From: Vibrio sinaloensis DSM 21326 | GTDB lineage: Bacteria; Pseudomonadota; Gammaproteobacteria; Enterobacterales; Vibrionaceae | Direction of reading: 5' to 3' | NCBI RefSeq assembly: GCF_000189275.1 | Contig: NZ_AEVT01000096.1 | Location: forward strand, 1 to 64,000 | DNA: 64,000 bases | In this document: piece after piece, positions 45,887 to 55,501 of the stretch | Layout: each line of letters opens with the position of its first letter | How positions within the stretch are numbered: position 1 is the first letter of the stretch | Position numbers and translations under genes: made by a program | Notes under the pieces: generated by a model | Database searches by the model: none | What the model saw: the letters and a program-made list of their open reading frames with translations, nothing else | What the model was told of the DNA's origin: nothing

Positions 45887-47479
45887 TTAACCTGAAATGC
45901 CACGCGCTTTCAAGAATTCCGCATAAGTTCCACGGAAGTCAGTAATCTTATTGTCTTTGATTTCGATAATACGTGTTGCCAAAGAGTCTACGAATACACG
46001 GTCATGAGAGACGAAGAACAAAGTTCCTTTGTACTGTTCCAGCGCGGTGTTCAACGACTCGATCGATTCCATATCCATGTGGTTGGTCGGCTCATCCATC
46101 AGCAACATGTTCGGCTTGTGCATCATGATCTTGCCAAGCAGCATACGGCCTTGTTCACCACCAGACAGTACTTTAACCGACTTCTTGATATCATCTTGAG
46201 AGAAAAGCATACGGCCAAGGAAGCTACGTACGACTTGCTCATCGTCACCCTCTTGGCGCCATTGTCCCATCCAATCCATCAAGTTGTCGTCTTTCTCGAA
46301 TTCATGAGCATGGTCTTGAGCGTAGTAACCGATGTTCGAGTTTTCAGACCACTTGAACTCACCTGTGCGCGGTTCAAGCGCACCTGCTAATGTGTTTAAC
46401 AGCGTTGTTTTACCCACACCGTTTTCACCGATGATTGCGACGCGCTCACCGACTTCGAAAATAGCATTAAAGTCGCTAAACAGGTCTTCTTCAAAACCTT
46501 GGCTTAGATTTTCAACAATAAGCGCATTACGGAAAAGCTCTTTCGACTGTTCAAAGCGGATAAACGGGTTCTGGCGGCTTGATGCTTTCACTTCTTCAAG
46601 TTGGATCTTATCGATCTGTTTTGCACGAGAGGTCGCTTGCTTAGCTTTAGAAGCGTTAGCAGAGAAGCGTGCAACGAAGGTTTGCAGTTCAGCAATTTGC
46701 GCTTTTTTCTTCGCATTGTCCGAAAGAAGACGCTCGCGAGCTTGAGATGCCGCGGTCATGTACTCGTCGTAGTTACCCGGGTAAACGCGCAGCTCACCGT
46801 AATCTAAGTCTGCCATGTGGGTGCACACAGAGTTCAGGAAGTGACGGTCGTGCGAGATAATGATCATGGTACAGTTACGCTGGTTTAGCGTTTCTTCCAA
46901 CCAACGAATCGTATCCATGTCCAAGTTGTTGGTTGGTTCGTCGAGCAGCATAATATGCGGGTCAGCAAACAGGACTTGTGCCAATAGCACACGCAGTTTC
47001 CAACCAGGAGCGACTTCACTCATTAGGCCATAGTGTTGCTCTTCAGGAATACCTACCGCCAACAGAAGTTCGCCTGCTTTAGCGTCTGCCATGTAACCAT
47101 CCATTTCAGCGAACTGAACTTCAAGGTCGGCAACCAACATACCTTCTTCTTCGCTCATTTCAGGCAAAGAATAGATACGGTCACGCTCTTTTTTAACTTC
47201 CCACAACTCTTTATAGCCCATGATAACCGTATCGATAACCGTGAACTCTTCGTAGGCAAACTGATCCTGATTTAGTTTAGCGACGCGCTCATTTGGGTCG
47301 TAACTCACGTTACCGCCCGTTGGCTCAAGTTCGCCACTCAAGATCTTCATAAAGGTCGACTTACCACATCCATTCGCACCAATCAGACCGTAGCGGTTAC
47401 CTTCACCGAATTTTACCGAAATATTCTCAAACAGCGGTTTAGCACCAAATTGCTGCGTTATGTTGTTAGTGGATATCAC
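45887..47479 (-). CDS. ybiT: ABC-F ATPase YbiT
   Basis: 530 residues, two ABC domains with no membrane part: Walker [10 protein letters not shown] and GENGVGKTT, signature segments [14 protein letters not shown] and [12 protein letters not shown], Walker [12 protein letters not shown] and [11 protein letters not shown], plus a ~70-residue helical linker between them. ABC-F proteins act on the ribosome. Length and linker match E. coli YbiT. Single gene. Confidence 0.9.
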   Translation of the reverse strand: MISTNNITQQFGAKPLFENISVKFGEGNRYGLIGANGCGKSTFMKILSGELEPTGGNVSYDPNERVAKLNQDQFAYEEFTVIDTVIMGYKELWEVKKERDRIYSLPEMSEEEGMLVADLEVQFAEMDGYMADAKAGELLLAVGIPEEQHYGLMSEVAPGWKLRVLLAQVLFADPHIMLLDEPTNNLDMDTIRWLEETLNQRNCTMIIISHDRHFLNSVCTHMADLDYGELRVYPGNYDEYMTAASQARERLLSDNAKKKAQIAELQTFVARFSANASKAKQATSRAKQIDKIQLEEVKASSRQNPFIRFEQSKELFRNALIVENLSQGFEEDLFSDFNAIFEVGERVAIIGENGVGKTTLLNTLAGALEPRTGEFKWSENSNIGYYAQDHAHEFEKDDNLMDWMGQWRQEGDDEQVVRSFLGRMLFSQDDIKKSVKVLSGGEQGRMLLGKIMMHKPNMLLMDEPTNHMDMESIESLNTALEQYKGTLFFVSHDRVFVDSLATRIIEIKDNKITDFRGTYAEFLKARGISG

Positions 47480-47704
47480 TGTGTCTACCTTTATTTTGTC
47501 AAAAACCGCGCCACACTACTGGTAACGGCTTATAACTTCAAGTGTTGTTTTAACATTGAACCATATCCGATTCATGACATGGTTATGACACTTGGCGCAA
47601 AGTTAAGAATATAGTTCACCGCCTAAATTTTCGCGGCATGTGGCTCGCGTTCACGTTTAAAACAACTAAACTAACTCTAACCTCATAAGTTATAAGAGAT
47701 TTTT

Positions 47705-50050
47705 ATGCATTTTCTTTTGCGATCAATATGCATTGTTTGCCTTATGATTGCTCCACCTTCATGGGCGAATTGGCAGTATGACTTCCAGGCGATTCCTAGT
47801 GTCGATCAAGTCACTGCCGATATAGAGCAAGAAATTTCCCACATCCCAGAACCTCTGTTTATGACGGAGCAAGATAAGCACAAGGTAAACCAACTGCTTA
47901 GCGCGGTGCTTAAGGAGCAAAAGCACCAAGTTGCCTTGTTTCGTGACCATCTGCATGCATACCGAAAAGGTGGGGACGACAAGGTTTGGTTTGAGACAGA
48001 ATCAAGCTATTTAACCTTAACCAGTTTGGGCCGCAGCAAAGAGCGTCTGCTTGAGCTCACCGACGCGGTGAATCGCGACAAGCTGACCGGTTTTGGTCCA
48101 TTTGGTGTGACTCAGTTTAAGCAAGAGTGGCAACAAACTCAGCTTAACATTGAGTATTTGGTCTTTTTCCAACTACGCAGCTTTAAGTCTTTGCTAGAGC
48201 AAGTCCTTATTTCGCCGATCCCAGTTATCTGGGCAGGGTTAAAAGTTCTGTTCATCTATTTCGGCTTAGTTTGGTGGCTGGCAAACAGCAAACGCTTAAT
48301 CACGTTGTTCAAAGAAACCCAACTAGAGAATAAAGCCAAGCCAGCTCTTTGGGTACGACTGATTTGGTATTTCAGCCGCGCAAATCGTGCGATTGCCTGG
48401 TTAATCGCGATTACACTTTCACTCCGGGTATTATCTACAATTCCGAGTTTGCAGCACCTGATCTTTCTCGAGATTTTTACTTGGTGGGTATTGGGTGGCT
48501 CGATTGCAATCAGCTTTATTCTTGAGTTTGCCTATCGCAACAGCCGCACATCAAATCAAGAGGTGATTGCATTACGCTTGTCGACGATACGCCGCTACGT
48601 ATGGAGCGCGATTGTCGCTGGTGTAATTTTGCAGATTTCGATGCGCACCTTAGGCAAAGGTACCATCTACTACTGGATATACAGCGCACTCTACGCTTGG
48701 TTTGTCCTCGTGACGATTTCGGTTTTACGTTTATGGCGCGGCAAGGTGTTCGAGATCATTGCCCACCACTCTGAGCATCCGGTGTGGGTGAATTGGGCGA
48801 TAAGCCGTAAGAACTCTTTCTTACTCAATATCCCAGCAACGGCGATAGCCATGGTGTGGTTAACCATACATAACTTCAAACATCGTTTGGTTGCTGCGCT
48901 ATCGAACTACAGCTTCTTCAGTCAGGCACTGGCGTACTTGTTCCGTATTGAAGTCGCCAAACAAACGGGTAACAACAAAGACCAAGCAAGCCTTGTGCGC
49001 GTGAAAGGTAACGAGACATTTGAGTATGTCACTCCGGGTAGTCCAAACAGTGAGTTGATCGAGTACGCACAAGACGAAATCTCGCAGCTGTCGAAGTATT
49101 TGATGACTGACAGCCCCGCAATCTGCGTGGTGTCTGGAGAACGTGGTGCTGGTACCACCACCCTATTACGCAGCTTGCTAAGTAAGGTAAAAAATGCTGA
49201 GCCTGTGTATTTAAGTTGTCCTCTTTCTGGTTACAGTGAGTTACTTGCGCATTTCGCTGTGAGCTTAGGGTTAGATGAAGAAGCGACAGAAATTCAGATC
49301 CTTGCCCACTTGCGTAAAAGTGACACTACGTACCTTATCGCCGTAGATAACGCACAAAGACTTGTTAAGCCTATGGTCGGTGGTCTCTCAGATCTGATTC
49401 GTTTAACCAACCTTCTGCGTCGTTCGAAGAAAAATCATCGCGTTGTTATCGCCATTGAAAAAGCGAGCTGGCGCTTTGTCGATAGAGCGCGTGGTGAACG
49501 TCTGTTGTTTGACTTGGTCTGCTTCCTACCTCGCTGGACGGAAAAACAAATTCATCAATTACTCGATACTCGCATCAATCAGCGCGAGCAGAAACCGGTC
49601 TCGTTTGAGGGCTTGGTTGTACCAAAACAATGGGATCAGGAAGAGATCACCGAAGAAGAGCGAGCAAAGCAAGGTTTTTACCGCATCCTTTGGCACTACT
49701 CAGATGGCAACCCAACGGTCGCACTGCGCTTTTTCCGTCTCTCCTTACAGCGCAATAAAACCAATGACCAAGTGTACATTCGTCTATTCCGCGTGCCGGA
49801 GTCACAAGAATTGGAGAAGATGCCTAAACCTATGCTCGCGGTATTACGCTCGATTGTTCAGTTGGAGATCGCCTCCCCTGAAATTCTATCGGAGTGTACT
49901 CAATTGAGTATTGCCGAAATCACCGGAACCTTACGCTATTTCCAAAGCCGTGGTTACATTGAGTGGGTGGAAGACAAAGCGCGCGTTTCTGATCACTGGT
50001 TCCGACACATAACGAATGTGCTCGATCGTCAGCATTTATTGGTGAAGTAG
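47705..50050 (+). CDS. Membrane-anchored STAND/AAA-like NTPase with altered P-loop
   Basis: 781 residues. A cleavable signal or anchor (1-21), a ~150-residue helical periplasmic-like part, hydrophobic segments (about 178-200, 218-245, 255-278, 298-330), then a cytoplasmic NTPase: P-loop-like GERGAGTTTLL (about 477-487), Walker B LIAVDNAQRL (about 543-552), GNPTVALRFF helix (about 677-686) and a C-terminal winged helix. The invariant P-loop lysine is Thr here. I know no function. It ends 1 base before an MscS channel gene, so channel control is a reasonable inference. No signs of horizontal transfer. Confidence 0.7.
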   Translation: MHFLLRSICIVCLMIAPPSWANWQYDFQAIPSVDQVTADIEQEISHIPEPLFMTEQDKHKVNQLLSAVLKEQKHQVALFRDHLHAYRKGGDDKVWFETESSYLTLTSLGRSKERLLELTDAVNRDKLTGFGPFGVTQFKQEWQQTQLNIEYLVFFQLRSFKSLLEQVLISPIPVIWAGLKVLFIYFGLVWWLANSKRLITLFKETQLENKAKPALWVRLIWYFSRANRAIAWLIAITLSLRVLSTIPSLQHLIFLEIFTWWVLGGSIAISFILEFAYRNSRTSNQEVIALRLSTIRRYVWSAIVAGVILQISMRTLGKGTIYYWIYSALYAWFVLVTISVLRLWRGKVFEIIAHHSEHPVWVNWAISRKNSFLLNIPATAIAMVWLTIHNFKHRLVAALSNYSFFSQALAYLFRIEVAKQTGNNKDQASLVRVKGNETFEYVTPGSPNSELIEYAQDEISQLSKYLMTDSPAICVVSGERGAGTTTLLRSLLSKVKNAEPVYLSCPLSGYSELLAHFAVSLGLDEEATEIQILAHLRKSDTTYLIAVDNAQRLVKPMVGGLSDLIRLTNLLRRSKKNHRVVIAIEKASWRFVDRARGERLLFDLVCFLPRWTEKQIHQLLDTRINQREQKPVSFEGLVVPKQWDQEEITEEERAKQGFYRILWHYSDGNPTVALRFFRLSLQRNKTNDQVYIRLFRVPESQELEKMPKPMLAVLRSIVQLEIASPEILSECTQLSIAEITGTLRYFQSRGYIEWVEDKARVSDHWFRHITNVLDRQHLLVK

Positions 50051-50051
50051 T

Positions 50052-50927
50052 ATGAAAAAATTTCTCTTAGTTATCGCTGCGCTGCTGGCAAGCCCCGTAT
50101 TCGCGAGTGAAGAAGTCGCGAGTGTAGAGAACATCGGCCAAATAGCCAGCCTTATTCGCTGGAGCGGTGTGTTCTTCTCGTTACTCGTGATAGCAGCAAC
50201 CTGGTTACTGTTAAAGTTCATTAACTCTTTAGTCTCGAGTATCGGTAGCCAATTTGCTCAGTACCGAATGTTACTGCAAAAGCTTCAATCCTTTATGCAG
50301 TTCTTCATCTACATGAGTGCGGGTATTTTAGTGTTTATGATGAGCTTCCGTATCAATGACCAAATTCTCGCATTGATCGGAGGTACCTTAGCCGTATCGG
50401 TTGGTTTTGCACTTAAAGACCTTGCAGCTTCGTTTATCGCAGGTATGACAGTCATGGTCGACAGGCCTTTTCAGGTTGGTGACCGCGTTACTTTTGAAGG
50501 TAACTATGGTGATATCATTGCCATCGGTTTGCGCTCTGTACGGATGAGAACCCTAAACGACGACATCATCACCATTCCAAACAACAAATTTCTCAACGAA
50601 GTCACCGTGAGCGGCAACTATGGCGCGCTCGACATGCAGGTTGTAATCCCGTTCTACGTTGGGTTAGATGAAGACATTACTCTCGCGAGAGACTTGATTC
50701 AGGAAGCTGCCTCATCGAGTCGTTACATACACTTGCCAAAACCAGTGACTGTTCTCGTGAAACAAACCATCACAGATAACTACTTAGCGATTCAGCTCAC
50801 GTGTAAAGCTTACGTCGTCGATACCGCATACGAAAAACTGTTTGAAACTGACATTACGTTGCGTGTAATGAAAGAGTTTAGAAAGCACGGTATTCGACCA
50901 CCGAAAATTGCGGTGAATGCCGGATAA
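50052..50927 (+). CDS. MscS-family mechanosensitive channel
   Basis: 291 residues with a signal-like N-terminus (1-18). Two or three helices (about 37-60, 80-103, 108-130); the pore helix and beta-domain entry read GGTLAVSVGFALKDLAASF, VMVDRPFQVGDRV and IPNNKFLNEVTVSG, all typical. Coupled to the upstream NTPase gene (1-base gap). Convergent with the sensor kinase over a shared terminator. Confidence 0.9.
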   Translation: MKKFLLVIAALLASPVFASEEVASVENIGQIASLIRWSGVFFSLLVIAATWLLLKFINSLVSSIGSQFAQYRMLLQKLQSFMQFFIYMSAGILVFMMSFRINDQILALIGGTLAVSVGFALKDLAASFIAGMTVMVDRPFQVGDRVTFEGNYGDIIAIGLRSVRMRTLNDDIITIPNNKFLNEVTVSGNYGALDMQVVIPFYVGLDEDITLARDLIQEAASSSRYIHLPKPVTVLVKQTITDNYLAIQLTCKAYVVDTAYEKLFETDITLRVMKEFRKHGIRPPKIAVNAG

Positions 50928-50930
50928 TGA

Positions 50931-50957
50931 AATGGCGGAGTTAACCACTCCGCCATT
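50931..50957. terminator. Bidirectional terminator between MscS and kinase genes
   Basis: AATGGCGGAGT (50931-50941), loop TAACC, ACTCCGCCATT (50947-50957), T-run on the plus strand. Confidence 0.88.
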
Positions 50958-50958
50958 T

Positions 50959-52986
50959 TTATAGGTTGGTAATTTTGAAATCCGTCTCTGCCCTCATTGG
51001 CAAGTAGAGACTAAACACACTTCCCTCTCCCCACTGCGACTCCACTTTCAGCTCCCCGCCTGTTTGACTAAGAATACTCTGAGACACCGACAAGCCCAAT
51101 CCAGTACCTTCGCGTTTAGTGGTATAGAAAGGAGAAAATATGCGTTTCAAGTTCTCTGGTTTGATCCCACATCCCTGATCTTCAACATGAATGATCGCAC
51201 CAATACATTCAGAGCCTTCTCGCCAGTCTTCACTGCTGATGGTTAGCGTTCCTACCCCTTTCATGGCGTGAATACCGTTCATCTGCAAGTTAACAAGGAT
51301 TTGCAGCAGTTGATGGCGGTTTACTTCTACTGAGGCTTTAGCCTGTAAATCGGTCACAAAATTAATATCGCGTTTCTTGCTGCCCGTTTTCACTAAGGTG
51401 ATGCTTTCCTCAATCACGGGATTAACGTGCTGCCAAGTGATCTCATCTTGGACGCCTCCCTGCCGACTGTACTGAAGTAAGCTGCGGGTAATGTTGCGAA
51501 TGCGGTCAATCTGCGCGTGGATCGCTTCTATTTCCTCTTGCACTCGCTGTGCGTCTTCACCAAGCTCAAATTGCATCAGCTCAACATTCCCTAGAATGAC
51601 CGCAGTCGGATTATTGATCTCATGCGCAATGCCAGCGGTTAATTCACCTAATGCCGCCAGTTTTTCATTAATAATTAATTTGTCGCGCGTTTGATTGAGC
51701 AATTGAATATGCAGTTCGAGCTCTTCTGTTTTTTCAAGCAGACTTGCCGTTCTCTGTTTAACTTTGCCTTCCAGCTTAATCGCCGCGTCTCTCAGTTCAT
51801 TTTTCTGCTGCTTGAGCAAATCCAGCATATTGTCGAACTGGCGAGCAAGTTGAGCCAATTCATGGTTTTCATCTAAGCCTAATGGGCCAATACGCGTTTC
51901 CTTACCAATTTGAATCATCTTAACCACACGGTGAATATGCTCAATCGGATTGAACAAATCACGCGAGCCTCGATACACCATCAATCCGGACACAAGTAAC
52001 AAGACCAGGGTCGTCACCGAGATCTCTGCAATGTTCGTCATGTACGCTTGGACAAATGGCCACAATAAATATCCGGTATAAAGCATACCAATTACATTGT
52101 CGTACTGGTCGCGAATCGGCTGGTAGGCAGTAATGTACCAAGCGTCATACACAAACGCTCGATTGACCCACTCTTCTCCGCGATGCAACACCGCTCTGTT
52201 TACTTCTGCCGATACTCGAGTGCCAATTGCGCGCCCCACACGATCATTGCTGTCTAGCGGAACGTTGGTACTGACGCGTAAGTCATCAAGGAATACGGTT
52301 AAGGTGCCAACAGGGCGTAAGCTGTCTTCTTTGGAGGGATAGATCAAGTCGCGGATTTGGTCGACCAAGACGGTACTATTGTTTAGCAGCAAGCCACCAT
52401 CAAGAAAACCGATAATGTCGTTGCTGTTGTTATAGATGGTGATGACAGTGCGACTCACTAACCCCCGTTGCTCCAACCTTTGGCTATTCAAGATCGGAAT
52501 TTGGGCGCGCTTAACCAACTCATCGTCAAGATCATCCAACTCTTGAGCATTGAGCACATCGAAAAAAGACTCTTTACGAGTTAAATCTAGGTAGCGAAAT
52601 TTCTGCTCTATGGTATCAACCCGATGAAAGCGTAAAAAATCGAGGTTGTAGCGTTTTTTCTGCTGCGAAACCCAAGAACTGAAATCCTCGAAATCATGCA
52701 AATGATTGATGCGATGGACAAAGTCATAAGATTCCGAAAAGGATTTTACATGGTTAGCTTGTTTCTCTTGAATGAGCTCGATGCTGTTTTGTGCTACGCC
52801 CAGTCGCTCAGAAACGTCGAGTAACGCACTTTGCCAAGTGTAGTGAATAGACCAATAGATGGTAATACCGATCAAGGCCATCAAGGTCAGAAAGATCGGG
52901 GCGGAAGTTAAGATCATTAAGCGATATCGAACCATGGTTTTGAATCGATATCGCCATTTGGTCCATAGACTGCCGTTACTCGGCAT
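50959..52986 (-). CDS. Sensor histidine kinase of a sigma-54 two-component system
   Basis: 675 residues from the ATG at 52986, which follows GAGGAG at 8 bases; an ATG at 53001 is possible. TM1 about 25-47, a large periplasmic sensor (about 50-315, single/double Cache-like, with helical entry and a YDAWYITAYQPIRD segment), TM2 about 320-340, HAMP, coiled coil, HisKA with His455 (GIAHEINNP) and HATPase (GTGLGLSVSQ). The signal is unknown; the shared dyad suggests W/Mo, formate or redox state. Its start overlaps the regulator gene. Confidence 0.88.
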   Translation of the reverse strand: MPSNGSLWTKWRYRFKTMVRYRLMILTSAPIFLTLMALIGITIYWSIHYTWQSALLDVSERLGVAQNSIELIQEKQANHVKSFSESYDFVHRINHLHDFEDFSSWVSQQKKRYNLDFLRFHRVDTIEQKFRYLDLTRKESFFDVLNAQELDDLDDELVKRAQIPILNSQRLEQRGLVSRTVITIYNNSNDIIGFLDGGLLLNNSTVLVDQIRDLIYPSKEDSLRPVGTLTVFLDDLRVSTNVPLDSNDRVGRAIGTRVSAEVNRAVLHRGEEWVNRAFVYDAWYITAYQPIRDQYDNVIGMLYTGYLLWPFVQAYMTNIAEISVTTLVLLLVSGLMVYRGSRDLFNPIEHIHRVVKMIQIGKETRIGPLGLDENHELAQLARQFDNMLDLLKQQKNELRDAAIKLEGKVKQRTASLLEKTEELELHIQLLNQTRDKLIINEKLAALGELTAGIAHEINNPTAVILGNVELMQFELGEDAQRVQEEIEAIHAQIDRIRNITRSLLQYSRQGGVQDEITWQHVNPVIEESITLVKTGSKKRDINFVTDLQAKASVEVNRHQLLQILVNLQMNGIHAMKGVGTLTISSEDWREGSECIGAIIHVEDQGCGIKPENLKRIFSPFYTTKREGTGLGLSVSQSILSQTGGELKVESQWGEGSVFSLYLPMRAETDFKITNL

Positions 52987-54421
52987 AATTGGACTCCTCA
53001 CAATCCCACTCTTTGTATTTCCGCTCTAACGTTTTCCTTGCTACACCGAGTTCTCTCGCCGCAGCAGATTTATTACCGTCGTAATAGTCTACAAGCTGTT
53101 GAATGTGAGCCTTCTCGACTTCTTTAAGTGTCCAGCTGTTAGGGTAACCTTGACTTTCTCGCCCTTGCGGAAGATCGATCATCTCACTGCCACTCGATAC
53201 GGTCACAGACACATTTTGCTGTGGAGGCACACCATTAATTTCACGCCAGTAATGCGCAGGTGGCTTAGCTAACAAAATACAGCGCTCAATGAGGTTTTTC
53301 AGCTCACGGATATTACCCGGCCAGTCGTAATCATTCATTGCAATGATGTCTTCATGCGCCCATTTTGGATCGGGCATACCAAGCTCTGCAGACAGCATTC
53401 GAGTAAAGAAAGGCACCAACTCTATCAAGTCCGCTTTACGCTCACGCAAAGGGGCGACGTCGATTTTTAGTACATTCAAACGGTAAAACAAATCTTGACG
53501 AAAATTACCTTTGCTGACCTCTTCTTGCAGATTACGGTTGGTCGCTGCGACAACACGAACATCAATACTGATTTCTTTCTCACTACCAACTGGGCGGATT
53601 GTACGTTGCTCAAGTACACGCAAAAGCGCCGATTGCATCGCCAGTGGCATTTCCCCTATCTCATCTAAGAATAAAGTCCCGCCACTTGCGACCCGAAACA
53701 GACCCTCACGATTTTTCTTAGCCCCTGTAAACGCCCCCGACGTGTGACCGAACAGTTCACTCTCTAATAGCTCTGGAGCGATGGCGCCGCAGTTAATCGG
53801 AACAAATGGGCCGCTTCTTTGACTTGCTTCGTGAACCCCACGCGCCACGAGTTCTTTGCCCGTACCCGATTCGCCTTCAATCAGAACCGAGGCTCTTGAT
53901 GGCGCAAATTGGGTGATGAGTTGCTTAAGCTGTTTGGTACGCTCAGAGCCGCCAACAATTTCAGTTTTTATCTGTCGTTTAAAATCATGGCTTAGCGCGT
54001 ATTGCATGCGCTCATTGAGGCGTTTATCCATACAACGCTGAACCGCTTGCAGCATCTGCTCTAAGTTAAACGGTTTCAAAATAAAATCTGAGGCGCCAAG
54101 TTTCAGCGCCGAAATCGCCGTTTCTAAATCCGCATAGCCCGTCATAAAAATGATGTCGGCCTTGCGGTCTTCGTCGGTAAAGGCTTCTTCCCATTCAATC
54201 CCCGAGCGACCCGGTAAGTTGATGTCGAGAATGATCAAATCATAATGATTGGTTACGCGAAGCGTTTCAGCATCTTCAATGCTACCCGCGGTATCAACGC
54301 GCGAAAACCATTTACTAAGCGCTTTATTTAAAATGGCTTGCATGCCAACTTCATCATCGACGACAAGCACGGAAAAAGCTTGATATTGTGATGCTTTTTT
54401 AGGATCGAACGTTGGAGACAT
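52976..54421 (-). CDS. Sigma-54-dependent response regulator (NtrC family)
   Basis: 481 residues. Receiver with Asp66 ([13 protein letters not shown]), AAA+ domain with Walker A GESGTGKE (183-190), the sigma-54 contact loop GAFTGA (229-234) and [13 protein letters not shown], and a Fis-type helix-turn-helix ([20 protein letters not shown]) at the C-terminus. It activates sigma-54 promoters from upstream dyads. Its start codon is 26 bp from dyad C and it is divergent from tupABC, so I infer that it recognises dyads A-D. Comparable to V. cholerae VC1522, as I recall it. Confidence 0.88.
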   Translation of the reverse strand: MSPTFDPKKASQYQAFSVLVVDDEVGMQAILNKALSKWFSRVDTAGSIEDAETLRVTNHYDLIILDINLPGRSGIEWEEAFTDEDRKADIIFMTGYADLETAISALKLGASDFILKPFNLEQMLQAVQRCMDKRLNERMQYALSHDFKRQIKTEIVGGSERTKQLKQLITQFAPSRASVLIEGESGTGKELVARGVHEASQRSGPFVPINCGAIAPELLESELFGHTSGAFTGAKKNREGLFRVASGGTLFLDEIGEMPLAMQSALLRVLEQRTIRPVGSEKEISIDVRVVAATNRNLQEEVSKGNFRQDLFYRLNVLKIDVAPLRERKADLIELVPFFTRMLSAELGMPDPKWAHEDIIAMNDYDWPGNIRELKNLIERCILLAKPPAHYWREINGVPPQQNVSVTVSSGSEMIDLPQGRESQGYPNSWTLKEVEKAHIQQLVDYYDGNKSAAARELGVARKTLERKYKEWDCEESNYAE

Positions 54422-54446
54422 ATTGACTCATATTATGGTTTGGCGA

Positions 54447-54465
54447 TTGGGACAGAGTGTACCAA
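54447..54465. promoter_or_regulatory. 19-bp dyad C between the regulator and tupA
   Basis: TTGGGACAGAGTGTACCAA. Centre 35 bp from the regulator start and about 138 bp upstream of the expected tup start point; could serve autoregulation and tup activation. Confidence 0.6.
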
Positions 54466-54491
54466 GAAAATCTATCGGCGGATAAACTAAT

Positions 54492-54510
54492 GTGCGACAT
54501 TTTGTCTCAT
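54492..54510. promoter_or_regulatory. 19-bp dyad D upstream of tupA
   Basis: Minus strand ATGAGACAAAATGTCGCAC; 16 of 19 bases match dyad A. Centre about 93 bp upstream of the expected start point of the tup sigma-54 promoter. Confidence 0.7.
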
Positions 54511-54566
54511 ATCAAATTATCGTTGTATAAGTCATTGAAATTTAGGTTGAAAGCAATCACGAATTA

Positions 54567-54583
54567 TTGGCATCAAGCTTGCT
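54567..54583 (+). promoter_or_regulatory. Sigma-54 promoter of tupABC
   Basis: TTGGCATCAAGCTTGCT matches the consensus TTGGCAY-N4-TTGCW including GG-N10-GC. It ends 93 bp before the proposed tupA start. Confidence 0.8.
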
Positions 54584-54676
54584 ATATATGCGTGTCTATT
54601 TATAAAGATTCTTGCATCGAATTGTCCTATGAAGGCAAACATGCAAGCCACCACTATGGAATGGAACGATAATAAA

Positions 54677-55495
54677 ATGAAAGCACTTACTTTTACTTTA
54701 GCAACAGCGTCATTAGCCCTCGTGAGTTACTCAGCTTCATCAGCAGATGAACAACCACATATCCGTCTGGCCACCACCACCAGTACTTACCATTCAGGCT
54801 TACTCGACTACTTACTCCCTCAATTTGAGAAAGATACTGGCTACAAAGTTGATGTCATCGCCGCGGGAACCGGTAAATCTCTAAAAATGGGAGAAAACGG
54901 CGATGTTGATTTGGTGATGACCCACGCGCCAAAAGCTGAAGCGAACTTCGTAGAGAAAGGCTACGGCGTGTTGCCACGCAAGTTAATGTACAACGATTTT
55001 GTCATTGTCGGCCCGCACAAAGATCCTGCCGAAATCACTCAGTCACAAGACGTTGCTCAAGTATTCAAAAAAATCGCCAATATGAACGCGACCTTTATCT
55101 CTCGTGGTGACGACTCTGGAACGCATAAGAAAGAGAAAGGCATTTGGGAGCAAAGCAAGATCGAACCAAACTTTGGCGGCTATCGCAGTGTCGGTCAAGG
55201 TATGGGGCCAACGCTTAATATGGCGAACGAGATGCAAGGCTATACGATGACCGACCGCGGCACCTGGTTAGCTTATAACAACAAGTTGGATCTCGAGATT
55301 CTATTCCAAGGTGATAAAAAGCTATTTAACCCTTACCAAGTTATCTTGGTTAACCCAGAGCGTTATCCAACCATTAACTATCAAGGCGCTAAGGTGTTCA
55401 GCGATTGGTTGGTAAACCCTAAAGGTCAGCAGTTGATCAATGAGTTCAAACTCAGCGGTAAACAATTGTTTGTGGCCAATGCGAACGAGAAATAA
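54677..55495 (+). CDS. tupA: Tungstate-binding periplasmic protein TupA
   Basis: 272 residues from the ATG at 54677, where the signal peptide begins (MKALTFTLATASLALVSYS); upstream ATGs at 54629-54656 would bury it. The oxyanion motif RLATTTSTYHSG (TTTS) and SRGDDSGTH are TupA hallmarks; ModA lacks TTTS. Very selective tungstate capture. First gene of a Mo/W-cofactor operon. Confidence 0.9.
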   Translation: MKALTFTLATASLALVSYSASSADEQPHIRLATTTSTYHSGLLDYLLPQFEKDTGYKVDVIAAGTGKSLKMGENGDVDLVMTHAPKAEANFVEKGYGVLPRKLMYNDFVIVGPHKDPAEITQSQDVAQVFKKIANMNATFISRGDDSGTHKKEKGIWEQSKIEPNFGGYRSVGQGMGPTLNMANEMQGYTMTDRGTWLAYNNKLDLEILFQGDKKLFNPYQVILVNPERYPTINYQGAKVFSDWLVNPKGQQLINEFKLSGKQLFVANANEK

Positions 55496-55501
55496 GCCGC
55501 T

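Noticed and set aside
47480-47704. Defence island around the NTPase-MscS pair
   Set aside because: The flanking genes (ybiT, cyd, two-component system) are housekeeping-like and there is no mobility gene or composition change; only the pair itself is unusual.
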